Part shown: in pieces, positions 1 to 9,572 of the stretch
Layout of the letters: every line of letters starts with the position of its first letter
Numbering within the stretch: the first letter of the stretch is position 1
Origin: JAHDBG01 sp963922685
Lineage (GTDB): Bacteria > Pseudomonadota > Gammaproteobacteria > Chromatiales > Chromatiaceae
Length of the DNA stretch: 64,000 nucleotides
Reading direction: 5' to 3'
Assembly: GCA_963922685.1 (NCBI GenBank)
Contig: CAWUJM010000001.1
Coordinates: 27,763 to 91,762, forward strand
Translations under genes and position numbers: made by a program
The notes under the pieces: generated by a model
What the model saw: only the letters and a program-made list of their open reading frames with translations
Told to the model about the DNA's origin: nothing
Database searches by the model: none

Positions 1-1
1 A

Positions 2-304
2 CAGGGTCCGGTGACAGAGATCCTGAATCAGCCGCGTCATCCTTACACGCAGGAACTGCTCGCAGCAGTCCCGGCACCGGAACCCGTATCTTCACGGCCA
101 GACCACACGCCTCTCAGCGGCGATCTGCCGTCTCCGGCAGATCCACCGACCGGCTGTCATTTCCATACGCGCTGCCCTCAGGCCAGTCCGCAGTGTCGCA
201 CCACTTATCCCGCTACCATACAACTGACTGCTCAACACACCGTTGCCTGCTGGCTATACAGAGATGGCGAAATCAGATCAGACGACAGTGCTACCACGCT
301 ATGA
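2..304 (+). CDS. Peptide ABC transporter ATP-binding protein, C-terminal end (partial)
   Basis: This is the last 100 residues of an OppF/DppF-type ATPase of the peptide/nickel ABC importer family; the reading frame runs in from before the window. What can be seen is the family's C-terminal extension: the HPYTQELLAAVPAPEP segment, then GDLPSPADPPTGCHFHTRCP, with further cysteines after it, as in the oligopeptide/dipeptide transporter C-terminal domain (in some members it binds an iron-sulphur cluster). The nucleotide-binding core lies outside the window. It would energise uptake of short peptides at the inner membrane. A matching solute-binding lipoprotein occurs far away at 19569-21764 on the other strand; whether they work together is inference. 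Confidence 0.85.
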   Translation, partial: QGPVTEILNQPRHPYTQELLAAVPAPEPVSSRPDHTPLSGDLPSPADPPTGCHFHTRCPQASPQCRTTYPATIQLTAQHTVACWLYRDGEIRSDDSATTL

Positions 305-308
305 CCAG

Positions 309-986
309 CTAATCATTGTTTCCACCACCGAAGGCACCTAACAGATGCAGCAGGGCCTGAAACAGGTTGATGATGCTCAGATACAGACTGACCGTCGCCA
401 TAATATAGTTGGTTTCACCACCACGTATGATCTGGCTGGTTTCAAACAGAATCAGGCCAGACATCAACAGAACAACAGCTGCCGAAATAGTCAGTTGCAG
501 AGCAGGTATCTGGACAAAGAGACCGACCAGCGAAGCAACCAGCACGACCATCATACCGATGAATAAAAAGCCTCCCAGGAAGCTGAAATCACGCTGCGAG
601 GTCAACGCGTAAGCGGACAGACCGATGAAGATCAGACCAGTACCACCAAAAGCGGTAGCAATGATCTGGCCACCATTCGGGATAGCAGCATAAAAGTTCA
701 GGGTGGGCCCCAAGCCAAATCCCAGCAACCCGGTGATCAGAAACACCATACCCAGACCGGCATTCGAATCGGCTGTGCGTGGTAAGACAAACCACAACAA
801 CACCAGCGCACCAACAGAGGTCAGTAATGAGATAAATGGCGGCGGACTCAGTGCCATGGAGACACTGGCAAGTATCGCACTCCAGATCAGCGTAGCTGAC
901 AGCAGCATATAGGTATTTTTCAATACCTTGTTCATCGGCACTGACTGGTGTGCCGCACGTGAAACAACAGATTGATAACGATTCAT
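309..986 (-). CDS. Bax inhibitor-1 (BI-1/YccA) family membrane protein
   Basis: A 225-residue, strongly hydrophobic protein with about seven membrane segments and the BI-1 family ending, where acidic and basic residues sit around the last helices (SLYLSIINLFQALLHLLG). Relatives in E. coli are YccA, an FtsH modulator, and YbhL. The start at 986 is chosen over an upstream ATG at 1040 because a GGAG ribosome site lies 9 bases before it and the family begins near this point. It is convergent with the ABC ATPase, only 4 bases apart. The precise role is not predictable; ftsH itself is at 35.5 kb. Confidence 0.88.
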   Translation of the reverse strand: MNRYQSVVSRAAHQSVPMNKVLKNTYMLLSATLIWSAILASVSMALSPPPFISLLTSVGALVLLWFVLPRTADSNAGLGMVFLITGLLGFGLGPTLNFYAAIPNGGQIIATAFGGTGLIFIGLSAYALTSQRDFSFLGGFLFIGMMVVLVASLVGLFVQIPALQLTISAAVVLLMSGLILFETSQIIRGGETNYIMATVSLYLSIINLFQALLHLLGAFGGGNND

Positions 987-1094
987 GGTGTCATTCTCCG
1001 AATAACAGGTTAACGCAGCAGGATAGATTGATGGGGGCATATCAGCCTGAATTCAAGCTATTGTCCAGCTTTCCGCAACAAGTGCAAGCCTTGT

Positions 1095-1532
1095 TCACCA
1101 GCAACCGGTACTGGACTCTCCGGTGCTGTCAGTGGTTCCTCTCCGGCCCAGTTGGTCAAGCCAGTACTGTCGACATACCGTGTCCCGGATTTGTGGTCCG
1201 ACAGCAGTCGCTGTCACCCGATAAGTCTGTGTATCTGTCTGCGCTGCCAGGGCCAGCTGATAATAACCCTGCTCAGTCGTGCCAGCCTGCCAGGCAGGTG
1301 TATGCAGGGCCAGATCGGTCAGCTGTGTGGCATACTGGCCCTGCAGGATGTAAAAACGTTCCTGTGCCAGAGCAATGACCTGCAGAGCCGCGATCGCCTC
1401 AATGCGCCGCGCCCGCTGCACGTGGTCCGTATATAAAGGATATGCAATACTCAACAGAATGGCTGAGATCGCAAGGACTAATACCAGTTCCAGCAATGTC
1501 AGCCCGGATAACTTCACAGGCTCAGATCGCAT
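1095..1532 (-). CDS. Type IV pilin-like protein (prepilin, PilE-like)
   Basis: A 145-residue prepilin. It has a short charged leader (MRSEPVKLSG), a prepilin-peptidase site between Gly10 and Leu11, glutamate at mature position 5, and a hydrophobic helix to about residue 32, all diagnostic of class III signal peptides. The rest is a small globular domain with two cysteines near the C terminus (residues about 121 and 144) that could form the D-region disulphide loop of PilE-type pilins. It lies downstream of polA on the same strand, about 90 bases away, with no other pilus gene beside it. It could be a minor pilin or a type II secretion pseudopilin; the PilE-like C-terminal cysteines favour a pilin. 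Position 1 is Leu rather than the usual Phe. Confidence 0.82.
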   Translation of the reverse strand: MRSEPVKLSGLTLLELVLVLAISAILLSIAYPLYTDHVQRARRIEAIAALQVIALAQERFYILQGQYATQLTDLALHTPAWQAGTTEQGYYQLALAAQTDTQTYRVTATAVGPQIRDTVCRQYWLDQLGRRGTTDSTGESSTGCW

Positions 1533-1619
1533 ACGTATAAAAATGCTCCTGACATGCAGAGAATAGCGGCCTGGTGCTATGATCCGGTAAAATAAGCGAG
1601 AAAAATCAGGCGACGCCGC

Positions 1620-4325
1620 TTAGTGTGCCTCCTGCCAGTTATCACCCACACCGATTTCCACGATTAGTGGCACCCGCAACTCAGCAGCGGATTCCATCCG
1701 CTGCCTGATTTGTGCACAATACGCCTCCAGCCGTTCCGGCACACCTTCAAAAACTAGTTCATCGTGCACCTGTAATAACAGATTCAATTCAGGCTGCGTT
1801 TGTTGCTGCCATGCATGGATTGCCAGCATCGCACGCTTGATGATATCGGCAGCGGTACCCTGCATCGGTGCGTTGATCGCCGTACGTTCGGCTGCTGCCC
1901 GCCGATTGGCATTGCGCGAGGTAATGTCCGGCAGGTACAGGCGGCGCCCGAATAAGGTTTCGACATATCCCTGCTGTTGCGCCTGCTCACGTGTGCGTTG
2001 CATAAACTGTTGCACACCCGGATAACGGTTGAAATACAGGTCAACATACGCCTGTGCTGCCTTGCGTGCTATGCCCAGTTGTTTCGCTAACCCGAACGCA
2101 GACATGCCATAAATCAGACCGAAGTTGATTGCCTTCGCTGCACGTCGCTGATCCGGCGTGACGGCCTGCTGACTGTCTGCGGCAAACACTTCTGCCGCTG
2201 TTGCAGTATGGATATCTGCACCTTCCGCAAACGCCTGACATAATCCGGCATCCTGTGACAGGTGTGCCATGATGCGTAATTCAATCTGCGAATAATCTGC
2301 CGCAAGTATGCGCCAGCTGGCCTGCGGTATAAACGCCTGGCGGATCTGCCTGCCGATCTGTGTGCGTATCGGGATGTTCTGCAGGTTCGGATCAGACGAA
2401 CTGAGCCGACCGGTTGCTGTTACTGCCTGATGATAGCTGGTATGCACCCGCCCGGTCTTCGGGTTGATCCGCTGTGGCAGCTTGTCGGTATAGGTCGATT
2501 TCAGCTTCGCCAGGCTGCGATGCTGCAGAATCAGTTGCGGTAGCTCATGTCCGTCTGCAGCTAGTGTCTGCAGGACAGATTCTGCCGTCGAAGGCACACC
2601 TTTCGGTGTCTTGCTGACGACCGGTAGCTTCAGTTCTGCAAAAAATATTTCGCCGATCTGTTTCGGTGAATTCAGGTTGAAAGATCGACCCGCAATACGA
2701 TGTGCCGCCTGTTCCAGTTCATGCAACTGCCCGGCCAGCCGTGTACTGAGTACCTGTAACAAGGCCCGGTCGATGGTGACGCCGGTGCGTTCCATGCGTG
2801 ATAACACCGGTATCAGCGGCATTTCCAGCTGGGTATAGAGTGCCATCAGGACAGGCTCTGCCGTCAGCTTTGGCCACAATATCTGGTGCAGCCGCCAGGT
2901 GATATCCGCATCTTCTGCCGCATAGGACCCGGCCTGTTCCAGCGGTATCTGATCAAACGTCAGTTGTTTTGCACCCTTTCCGGCAATGTCGCTGAATTTC
3001 GTCGTTTTATGCTGCAGATAACGTGCCGCCAGACTGTCCATGTCATGCCGCCCGAGACTGTCCAGCACATACGATGCCAGCATCGTATCGTATAACGCGC
3101 CCTGTAGCTGAATGCCCTCGTTGGCCAGAATACCCAGATCATATTTCAGGTTCTGTCCCACCTTCAGGATCCGGGCATCTTCCAGAATTGGTCGCAGCTG
3201 CGCCAGAACCAGGTCACGTGCCAGCTGTTGTGGCACCCCCGGATACCGATGTCCTATCGGCAGATAGGCTGCCTGCCCGGCGGCCACCGCAAACGATAAC
3301 CCGACCAGTTCGGCCTGTAATGTGTCAACACTGGTCGTCTCAGTATCCAGAGCAATCAGGTCGGCCTGTTGTAATCTTTCCCGCCAGATCGCAAATGTTG
3401 CTTCGTCCAGTATCGTCTGATATTCCGTCACGACAGTCGTGGATGCATCGGGTGTTTGTGATGTGTCCGGTTCATTCGTCTCCAGACTGGCGAGCAACCG
3501 ACGCGATTCCAGTCGCTGATAGATGGTCCTCAATCCATCGGTATCCGCAGGTTGCAGTTGCAATGTTGTAATCGGGTGCGGCAGTGGCACGTCACATTTA
3601 ATCGTGGTCAGCTGGCGCGACAACGCCAGCTGATCCAGGTTCGCCCGCAGATTCTCGCCCACCTTGCCCCGGATCTGTGCAGCATGTGCGATCAGATTAT
3701 CCAGCGAGGTATATTCTGCTAACCATTTTGCTGCTGTCTTCGGGCCACATTTCGGTATGCCGGGAATGTTATCTGTGCTATCTCCCATCAGTGCCAGGTA
3801 ATCAATCACCTGTTCCGGCCAGACTGCATATTTATCCATCACGCCCTGCCGATCCAGCCGCACATCAGTCATGGTATTGATCAGGGTAACCTGATCGTTC
3901 ACCAGTTGTGCCAGGTCTTTATCACCGGTCGAAATCAGGGTTGACAGGCCGGCTGCACAGGCCTGCTGCGCCAGCGTACCAATCACATCATCCGCTTCCA
4001 CCCCATCAATGATCAGCAACGGCAGTCCCATCTGTTTGACGATCTGCAGCAAAGGCGCAATCTGCACACGCAGATCGTCCGGCAGGGGTGGACGATTCGC
4101 CTTATATGCCGGATACAGGTCATCGCGAAATGTCCTGCCCGGTGCATCAAACACCACTGCGATATAGCGTGGCGGATAGTCAGCCAGCAGCTTACGCAGC
4201 ATATTGATCACGCCGACAATCGCACCGGTTGACTCGCCGTGCGAATTAGTCAGTGGCGGCAACGCATGATAGGCCCGGAACAGGTACGATGAGCCATCAA
4301 TCAGGATCAGATCCGGTTGCATCAT
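1620..4325 (-). CDS. polA: DNA polymerase I
   Basis: A 901-residue, three-domain polymerase for Okazaki fragment maturation and repair. The N-terminal 5'-nuclease domain (about 1-290) opens with LILIDGSSYLFRAYHALPP. The central 3'-5' exonuclease domain keeps the DTET catalytic pair, so proofreading is probably active. The polymerase domain carries motif A (ADYSQIELRIMAHLS), motif B (RRAAKAINFGLIYGM) and motif C (LLQVHDELVFE). Length is slightly below E. coli's 928. It starts at 4325, overlapping the stop of the upstream Uma2 gene by four bases (ATGA), so the two are probably translationally coupled. Confidence 0.98.
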   Translation of the reverse strand: MMQPDLILIDGSSYLFRAYHALPPLTNSHGESTGAIVGVINMLRKLLADYPPRYIAVVFDAPGRTFRDDLYPAYKANRPPLPDDLRVQIAPLLQIVKQMGLPLLIIDGVEADDVIGTLAQQACAAGLSTLISTGDKDLAQLVNDQVTLINTMTDVRLDRQGVMDKYAVWPEQVIDYLALMGDSTDNIPGIPKCGPKTAAKWLAEYTSLDNLIAHAAQIRGKVGENLRANLDQLALSRQLTTIKCDVPLPHPITTLQLQPADTDGLRTIYQRLESRRLLASLETNEPDTSQTPDASTTVVTEYQTILDEATFAIWRERLQQADLIALDTETTSVDTLQAELVGLSFAVAAGQAAYLPIGHRYPGVPQQLARDLVLAQLRPILEDARILKVGQNLKYDLGILANEGIQLQGALYDTMLASYVLDSLGRHDMDSLAARYLQHKTTKFSDIAGKGAKQLTFDQIPLEQAGSYAAEDADITWRLHQILWPKLTAEPVLMALYTQLEMPLIPVLSRMERTGVTIDRALLQVLSTRLAGQLHELEQAAHRIAGRSFNLNSPKQIGEIFFAELKLPVVSKTPKGVPSTAESVLQTLAADGHELPQLILQHRSLAKLKSTYTDKLPQRINPKTGRVHTSYHQAVTATGRLSSSDPNLQNIPIRTQIGRQIRQAFIPQASWRILAADYSQIELRIMAHLSQDAGLCQAFAEGADIHTATAAEVFAADSQQAVTPDQRRAAKAINFGLIYGMSAFGLAKQLGIARKAAQAYVDLYFNRYPGVQQFMQRTREQAQQQGYVETLFGRRLYLPDITSRNANRRAAAERTAINAPMQGTAADIIKRAMLAIHAWQQQTQPELNLLLQVHDELVFEGVPERLEAYCAQIRQRMESAAELRVPLIVEIGVGDNWQEAH

Positions 4326-4894
4326 GACACGCCGGTTGTTGTCGCTGATACCCGATGCACACGGTGGTAGATATCAGCGACCGGCAGGGTCAGTGCAATG
4401 CCACCAAGCCGGACCTGATCTTCCGGGCCATACCTATCCGTACGCCAGCCGGTATGACGTTGTAGCACTATCACCTCTGTCCTGTCCTGCTCAACCAGCA
4501 CATAATTCAGTAATGTCGGAATCGTGACATAATGCTCACGCTTGGTGGTCCGGTCATGTCGGTGTGTGGTCGGTGATAATATTTCAACAATGATGACTGG
4601 CGAATCACGGTAATAATCGTGTTGATCCCGGTCTTCGCAGGTTACGATCAGATCCGGATAAAAAAAGTGATCGTCTACCCGCAGCTTCATATCTGAACTG
4701 TACAGGGTGCAAGGTGAATCCCGGAGGTGGTGACCAATACGCAGATACAGGTTCCGGAAAAGACACTCATGATAGATACTGACACCGGACATCGCATAGA
4801 CAACACCGTAAATCAGTTCGTGCTTAATCTCACTCAGTTGCTCACCTGCCAGATACTCATCCACGCCAATCAGGTCATGCTGTACTGCCCGCAT
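4322..4894 (-). CDS. Uma2-family (DUF820) putative endonuclease
   Basis: A 190-residue protein of the Uma2/DUF820 family, which has a PD-(D/E)XK nuclease fold. Visible are YPDLIVTCED, the VIIVEILSPTTHRHD block and K/Y residues after it, matching the family's PD, E-S-P-x-T and downstream lysine. The start at 4894 is preferred to 4924 because AAGGAGA lies 6 bases upstream. The stop overlaps the polA start by four bases. The family is abundant in cyanobacteria and scattered elsewhere; no biological role is established. Pairing with polA is unusual and could be accidental. Confidence 0.8.
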   Translation of the reverse strand: MRAVQHDLIGVDEYLAGEQLSEIKHELIYGVVYAMSGVSIYHECLFRNLYLRIGHHLRDSPCTLYSSDMKLRVDDHFFYPDLIVTCEDRDQHDYYRDSPVIIVEILSPTTHRHDRTTKREHYVTIPTLLNYVLVEQDRTEVIVLQRHTGWRTDRYGPEDQVRLGGIALTLPVADIYHRVHRVSATTTGVS

Positions 4895-4918
4895 ACATTC
4901 TCTCCTTATCAAGACTAT

Positions 4919-4946
4919 TTGCAATCAAACCGGATTCCGCCATAAT
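4919..4946 (+). promoter_or_regulatory. Candidate sigma-70 promoter for metK
   Basis: TTGCAA at 4919 and CATAAT at 4941 are separated by 16 bases, about 80 bases before metK. The -10 sits within a small palindrome (CGCCAT-A-ATGGCG, 4938-4950) that could be an operator. There is nothing resembling a SAM riboswitch in the leader. Confidence 0.4.
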
Positions 4947-5025
4947 GGCGCATTGCGCGTCTGCGTGCCGTGGTTGCACACCCGCTGCCGCTCACCCCAT
5001 TTAATGTCAATCAGGAGCTTACCGT

Positions 5026-6192
5026 ATGGCAAATGACTATATTTTTACGTCTGAGTCCGTTTCTGAAGGCCATCCGGACAAAATGGCTGATCAGGTCTCC
5101 GATGCTGTACTGGATGCGATTCTGGCAGAAGATCAATATGCCCGCGTCGCATGCGAAACCGTGTTCAAGACTGGCATGGTGATGATTGCCGGCGAAATCA
5201 CTACCACGGCTAAACCAGATTATGAAGCGGTTATCCGCCAGACGATTCGCGAAATCGGCTACAACAGCTCGGATATGGGCTTTGACTGGGAAACCTGTGC
5301 GGTAATGACTGCACTCGGGGTGCAGTCACCTGACATCAATCAGGGCGTTGACCGGGCAAAACCAGAAGATCAGGGCGCGGGTGATCAGGGCCTGATGTTC
5401 GGCTATGCCACGAACGAAACGAATGTGCTGATGCCAGCACCGATTCAGTATGCGCACCGACTGGTTGAACGCCAGTCCGAAGTGCGTAACAACGGCACCC
5501 TGCCCTGGTTGCGCCCGGATGCAAAAAGCCAGGTCAGTTTTCATTATCGTGATGGCAAACCAGTCAGTATTGCGGCAGTGGTACTCTCCAGTCAGCACAG
5601 CCCGGATGTCAGTCTGAGCGATCTGCAGGCAGGCATCATGGAAGAAATCATTCAGCCGATTCTGGCACCTACCGGCTGGCTGACCTCAGAGACACAATAT
5701 CATATTAACCCGACCGGTGCCTTCGTGATCGGTGGCCCGATGGGTGATGCCGGTCTGACCGGACGCAAGATCATTGTTGATACCTATGGCGGTTCAGCCC
5801 GTCACGGTGGTGGTGCCTTCTCCGGTAAGGATCCTTCCAAGGTGGACCGGTCGGCTGCCTATGCCGGACGCTATGTCGCGAAGAATATTGTCGCAGCCGG
5901 GCTGGCTGAGCGGTGCGAAATTCAGGTCTCGTACGCCATTGGCGTGGCTGAGCCGACTTCCATTATGATCGAAACCTTTGGTACCGGCAAAATCGCCGAT
6001 GAACAGATCACCGAACTGGTGCGCGAACACTTTGACCTGCGACCGTATGGCATCCTCAGGATGCTGGATCTGCTGAATGCAGAACAGATCAGGTATCGTA
6101 AAACTGCGGCCTATGGTCATTTCGGTCGCGAAAACGCAGGCTTTACCTGGGAAAATACCGATAAGGCAGCGGCCCTGGCCGCTACTCTGTAG
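5026..6192 (+). CDS. metK: S-adenosylmethionine synthase
   Basis: A 388-residue enzyme making S-adenosylmethionine from methionine and ATP in the cytoplasm. The N-terminal [14 protein letters not shown] block holds the ATP-contacting His and Asp. [12 protein letters not shown] follows the start of the second domain, and [19 protein letters not shown] (about 262-280) is the phosphate-binding signature. The start has a GGAGC ribosome site just upstream. Length and motifs match the bacterial family with no oddities. It stands alone, divergent from the Uma2-polA pair. The SAM product feeds methyltransferases encoded here (rlmE, trmD, rlmB). Confidence 0.98.
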   Translation: MANDYIFTSESVSEGHPDKMADQVSDAVLDAILAEDQYARVACETVFKTGMVMIAGEITTTAKPDYEAVIRQTIREIGYNSSDMGFDWETCAVMTALGVQSPDINQGVDRAKPEDQGAGDQGLMFGYATNETNVLMPAPIQYAHRLVERQSEVRNNGTLPWLRPDAKSQVSFHYRDGKPVSIAAVVLSSQHSPDVSLSDLQAGIMEEIIQPILAPTGWLTSETQYHINPTGAFVIGGPMGDAGLTGRKIIVDTYGGSARHGGGAFSGKDPSKVDRSAAYAGRYVAKNIVAAGLAERCEIQVSYAIGVAEPTSIMIETFGTGKIADEQITELVREHFDLRPYGILRMLDLLNAEQIRYRKTAAYGHFGRENAGFTWENTDKAAALAATL

Positions 6193-6254
6193 TCCGGTAC
6201 CCGAACATACTCTTTTTCTTCTGTCGGGAGCAGTACCAACCCTGACAATCCAGC

Positions 6255-9200
6255 ATGCAACCATTCACCCTGCAGGATCTTGACCGCCACATACACCGTA
6301 CCTACGTTAGTCGCGGACGCAGTTATTACACCCGGGGCCGGGTGCACGATCTGGAGGTGCTGGGGGATGGCAGACAGGTCACCGCCAGTGTCGCTGGCAG
6401 TGGGCGCCAGATCTATCAGGTGATCGTGAACCTGAACTATCACCCGGAAGGCACCGTGTTGCTGAAGATTCAGGGACACTGCAGTTGTCCGATCGGGTAC
6501 AACTGCAAACATGTCGCGGCCACCTTGTTTGCACACGAAAAACAACTCAGATCGCTCAAACCGTCTGATTGCAGTGAGCCCACCGCCAGTCTGGATCCGG
6601 CATTACGGCACTGGCTGGATGCGATTCCACAGCCGGCCGAACCGGTTGACCCGGCAACGCAGCCCACCTTCCGGTTTGAACTGCATTATGCTCTGTCGCT
6701 GATCAGTCATAATCGTCTCGGCAATCCCTTACTGCAGGTTGCAAGCTACAAGACGCGGCGGCTGAAAAGCCGGGTCGGCTGGAGCAAGGGCACCCATGTC
6801 AGCCAGGTGAGTCAGTCACAATCTGCCTACCTGACCGAGCAGGACAAAGGGATCGCCCGGCTGCTGGAAGCAAATACCGCAGAACTGAGCTATCACCATA
6901 CGGATGCAATACTGCATGGCGATGTGGCCCCCTACCTGCTGGAACGACTGATACAGACCGGACGTGCCCACTGGAAAGACATGGACGGCCCCATACTGGA
7001 GCCAGGCCAGCCCCGATCCGGCCAGCTCAGCTGGCAACTGGAACAACAGGAGGCCAGGGTCACTATTACCGAACCCGCCAACCTGACCCTGTTACCCATT
7101 GCCGGGCCTTGGTATCTGGATCAGAAGAACTGGCAGGTCGGCCCGCTGCAGACAGAGCTCCCGGCCAGTGTCGCCACAACCCTGGCCCAGGCACCGCCAA
7201 TACCCGTCCGCCAGTGCGAACAGGTGGCCCAGGCACTGCAGAAACGCTTTCCGGATAAACCACTACCAGTGCCGCAGGTTAAGCTGAAGCCACCGAAAAA
7301 GGGCGTCAGACCTCAACCCTGCCTGCATTTGCAGACCGACAAGCATCACGCATCGTTTTTCTACACCGATGAGGCAAACTGGAATGACTTTGCTGAACTG
7401 TCGTTCCGGTATGACGATACACAGGTCAATCCGGCGGACTCTGAGACGATTCTGCTGCAACAGGTGGGCGAACATTTTGAACAGATCAAACGTCAACCGA
7501 CACTGGAACGTAAATATGCAAGGGTACTGATCAAAACCGGGCTGGAAAACGCCATGGCAAGACGCGATATGTACAGCTCATACTACGTTGCCCGCTATGA
7601 ACACCCGGGCGAAGAAGATGGCTGGATTGAGTTTGTCAGCGATACGATACCCGACCTGCGTCAGCAAGGCTGGGAGATTACCTTTGACCCGGAGTTTCGC
7701 TACAATCTGGTCGAAGCGGATGACTGGTACGCCGAGCTGGGTGAAGGCAGTGGCGAAGACTGGTTCAATCTGGAGTTAGGCGTCACGATCGATGGCAAGC
7801 CGTTCAACCTGCTGAGCACCCTGGTCAAATTCATCCAGAATGAACGTCATGCGCATACTCTGGAAGAATGGCTGGATCATCCGGCTGACACAGAACTGCG
7901 TCTGCCACTGGCAGACGGTCGCCTGCTGCGCATGCCTTTCGGCAAGGTGCGGCATATCATCGAAACACTGGTCGAACTGTATGACCCGAATGCGCTGAAT
8001 AAGGACGGACAACTCGCTATCTCACGCTACCAGGCGGCCCAGTTGAATGCACTGGACGAGGCCAATCTCACCTGGGGTGGGGTTGAAGGCCCACGCCGCC
8101 TGGCAAAACAACTGGCCGATTTTGACGGCATCCGTACCATCCAGCCACCGGACACCCTGCAGGCAGAACTGCGGCCCTATCAGCAATATGGCCTGAACTG
8201 GCTGCAGTTTCTGCGCGAATATGGCCTCTCCGGCATCTTGGCAGATGATATGGGTCTGGGTAAGACAGTCCAGGCACTGGCCCACCTGCTGGTCGAAAAA
8301 CAAGCCGGACGTACAAAACATCCCAGTCTGGTGGTCGCATCCACCTCGCTGATGGTGAACTGGGCCCGGGAAGCTGCCAAATTTGCCCCGGATCTGCGCA
8401 TCGTGACCCTGCAGGGTGCGGACCGGCAACAACATTTTGAGCATATCGCCGAATACGATCTGGTGCTGAGCACCTATCCATTGCTGCCACGTGACAGCGA
8501 AGTCTTACTGGAGCAGCTCTGGCATCTGCTGATTCTGGATGAAGCGCAGAATATCAAAAACCCGCGCTCCAAGGTTGCACATACTGCCCGCCAGCTGCAG
8601 GCAGACTACCGGTTGTGTCTGACCGGTACACCGATCGAAAACCATCTGGGTGAGCTCTGGTCACAATTCCACTTCCTGATGCCCGGCCTGCTGGGTGACG
8701 AAAAACGCTTCCGTCAGCTGTTCCGCAGACCGATCGAAAATCAGGGCGATGACCAACGTCAGAAACAACTGAAGCAGCGGGTTGCGCCCTTCATCTTACG
8801 GCGCGAAAAGGCGCAGGTTGTACAGGAACTGCCGGAAAAGACCGAAATCATCACAGATGTTGAACTGAGTGGTGGACAACAGCAGCTGTATGAAACAGTG
8901 CGGGTCGCGATGCACGACAAAATCCGTCGTGAAATCGACAGAAAGGGGATCGAACGCAGCCAGATCATTATTCTGGATGCCCTGCTCAAGCTGCGCCAGA
9001 TCTGCTGCGATCCGCGCCTGCTGAAGCTGGACGCAGCCAGAAAGGTGAAAGAATCAGCCAAGCTGGAACGCCTGATGGAACTGCTGCCGGAAATGATCAG
9101 TGAAGGCCGCCGCATCCTGCTGTTCTCACAATTCACCAGTATGTTAGCCCTGATCGAAAAAACCCTGGCACAACATACAATTGATTATGTCAAGCTGACC

Positions 9201-9572
9201 GGACAGACGAAAGACCGGGCAACACCGATCGATCAGTTCCAGAGCCGAAACGTGCCGCTGTTCCTGATCAGCCTGAAGGCCGGTGGTGCCGGACTGAACC
9301 TGACCGCAGCCGACACAGTCATCCATTACGACCCTTGGTGGAATCCAGCTGTGGAGCGTCAGGCAGCGGACCGGGCACACCGGATCGGACAGAAAAACAA
9401 GGTCTTTGTGTACAAGCTGATCACACAAGGCACCGTCGAAGAAAAAATCAACAACCTGCAACAAAAAAAGCAGGCACTGGCGGATGCCCTGTTTGACGGC
9501 AAACAGAACAAGGCGGCCCTGACCCGCGATGACCTGCACAACCTGTTCACTCCCTTAGGTTATGACGGCTGA
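6255..9572 (+). CDS. SWIM zinc finger / SNF2-family helicase
   Basis: A 1105-residue superfamily 2 ATPase. A SWIM zinc finger lies at residues 76-86 (Cys76, Cys78, Cys84, His86). A long poorly conserved middle follows. The SNF2 ATPase has Walker A (DDMGLGKT, about 662), the DEAQ box (about 761) and SAT-like LTGTPIEN. The C-terminal helicase lobe has LLFSQFTSML, LKAGGAGLNLT and ending motif DRAHRIGQ (about 1034). Such proteins translocate on DNA and are thought to remodel protein-DNA complexes. The bacterial role is poorly defined. The stop codon overlaps the mlaA start by one base, with rnt following, suggesting one transcript. Confidence 0.9.
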   Translation: MQPFTLQDLDRHIHRTYVSRGRSYYTRGRVHDLEVLGDGRQVTASVAGSGRQIYQVIVNLNYHPEGTVLLKIQGHCSCPIGYNCKHVAATLFAHEKQLRSLKPSDCSEPTASLDPALRHWLDAIPQPAEPVDPATQPTFRFELHYALSLISHNRLGNPLLQVASYKTRRLKSRVGWSKGTHVSQVSQSQSAYLTEQDKGIARLLEANTAELSYHHTDAILHGDVAPYLLERLIQTGRAHWKDMDGPILEPGQPRSGQLSWQLEQQEARVTITEPANLTLLPIAGPWYLDQKNWQVGPLQTELPASVATTLAQAPPIPVRQCEQVAQALQKRFPDKPLPVPQVKLKPPKKGVRPQPCLHLQTDKHHASFFYTDEANWNDFAELSFRYDDTQVNPADSETILLQQVGEHFEQIKRQPTLERKYARVLIKTGLENAMARRDMYSSYYVARYEHPGEEDGWIEFVSDTIPDLRQQGWEITFDPEFRYNLVEADDWYAELGEGSGEDWFNLELGVTIDGKPFNLLSTLVKFIQNERHAHTLEEWLDHPADTELRLPLADGRLLRMPFGKVRHIIETLVELYDPNALNKDGQLAISRYQAAQLNALDEANLTWGGVEGPRRLAKQLADFDGIRTIQPPDTLQAELRPYQQYGLNWLQFLREYGLSGILADDMGLGKTVQALAHLLVEKQAGRTKHPSLVVASTSLMVNWAREAAKFAPDLRIVTLQGADRQQHFEHIAEYDLVLSTYPLLPRDSEVLLEQLWHLLILDEAQNIKNPRSKVAHTARQLQADYRLCLTGTPIENHLGELWSQFHFLMPGLLGDEKRFRQLFRRPIENQGDDQRQKQLKQRVAPFILRREKAQVVQELPEKTEIITDVELSGGQQQLYETVRVAMHDKIRREIDRKGIERSQIIILDALLKLRQICCDPRLLKLDAARKVKESAKLERLMELLPEMISEGRRILLFSQFTSMLALIEKTLAQHTIDYVKLTGQTKDRATPIDQFQSRNVPLFLISLKAGGAGLNLTAADTVIHYDPWWNPAVERQAADRAHRIGQKNKVFVYKLITQGTVEEKINNLQQKKQALADALFDGKQNKAALTRDDLHNLFTPLGYDG

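Noticed and set aside
3023..3571. Plus-strand open frame (182 codons) inside polA
   Set aside because: Antisense shadow of the polymerase gene with low-complexity composition.
4925..5025. SAM riboswitch before metK
   Set aside because: The leader is short and lacks the conserved stems; only a promoter and a small palindrome are seen.
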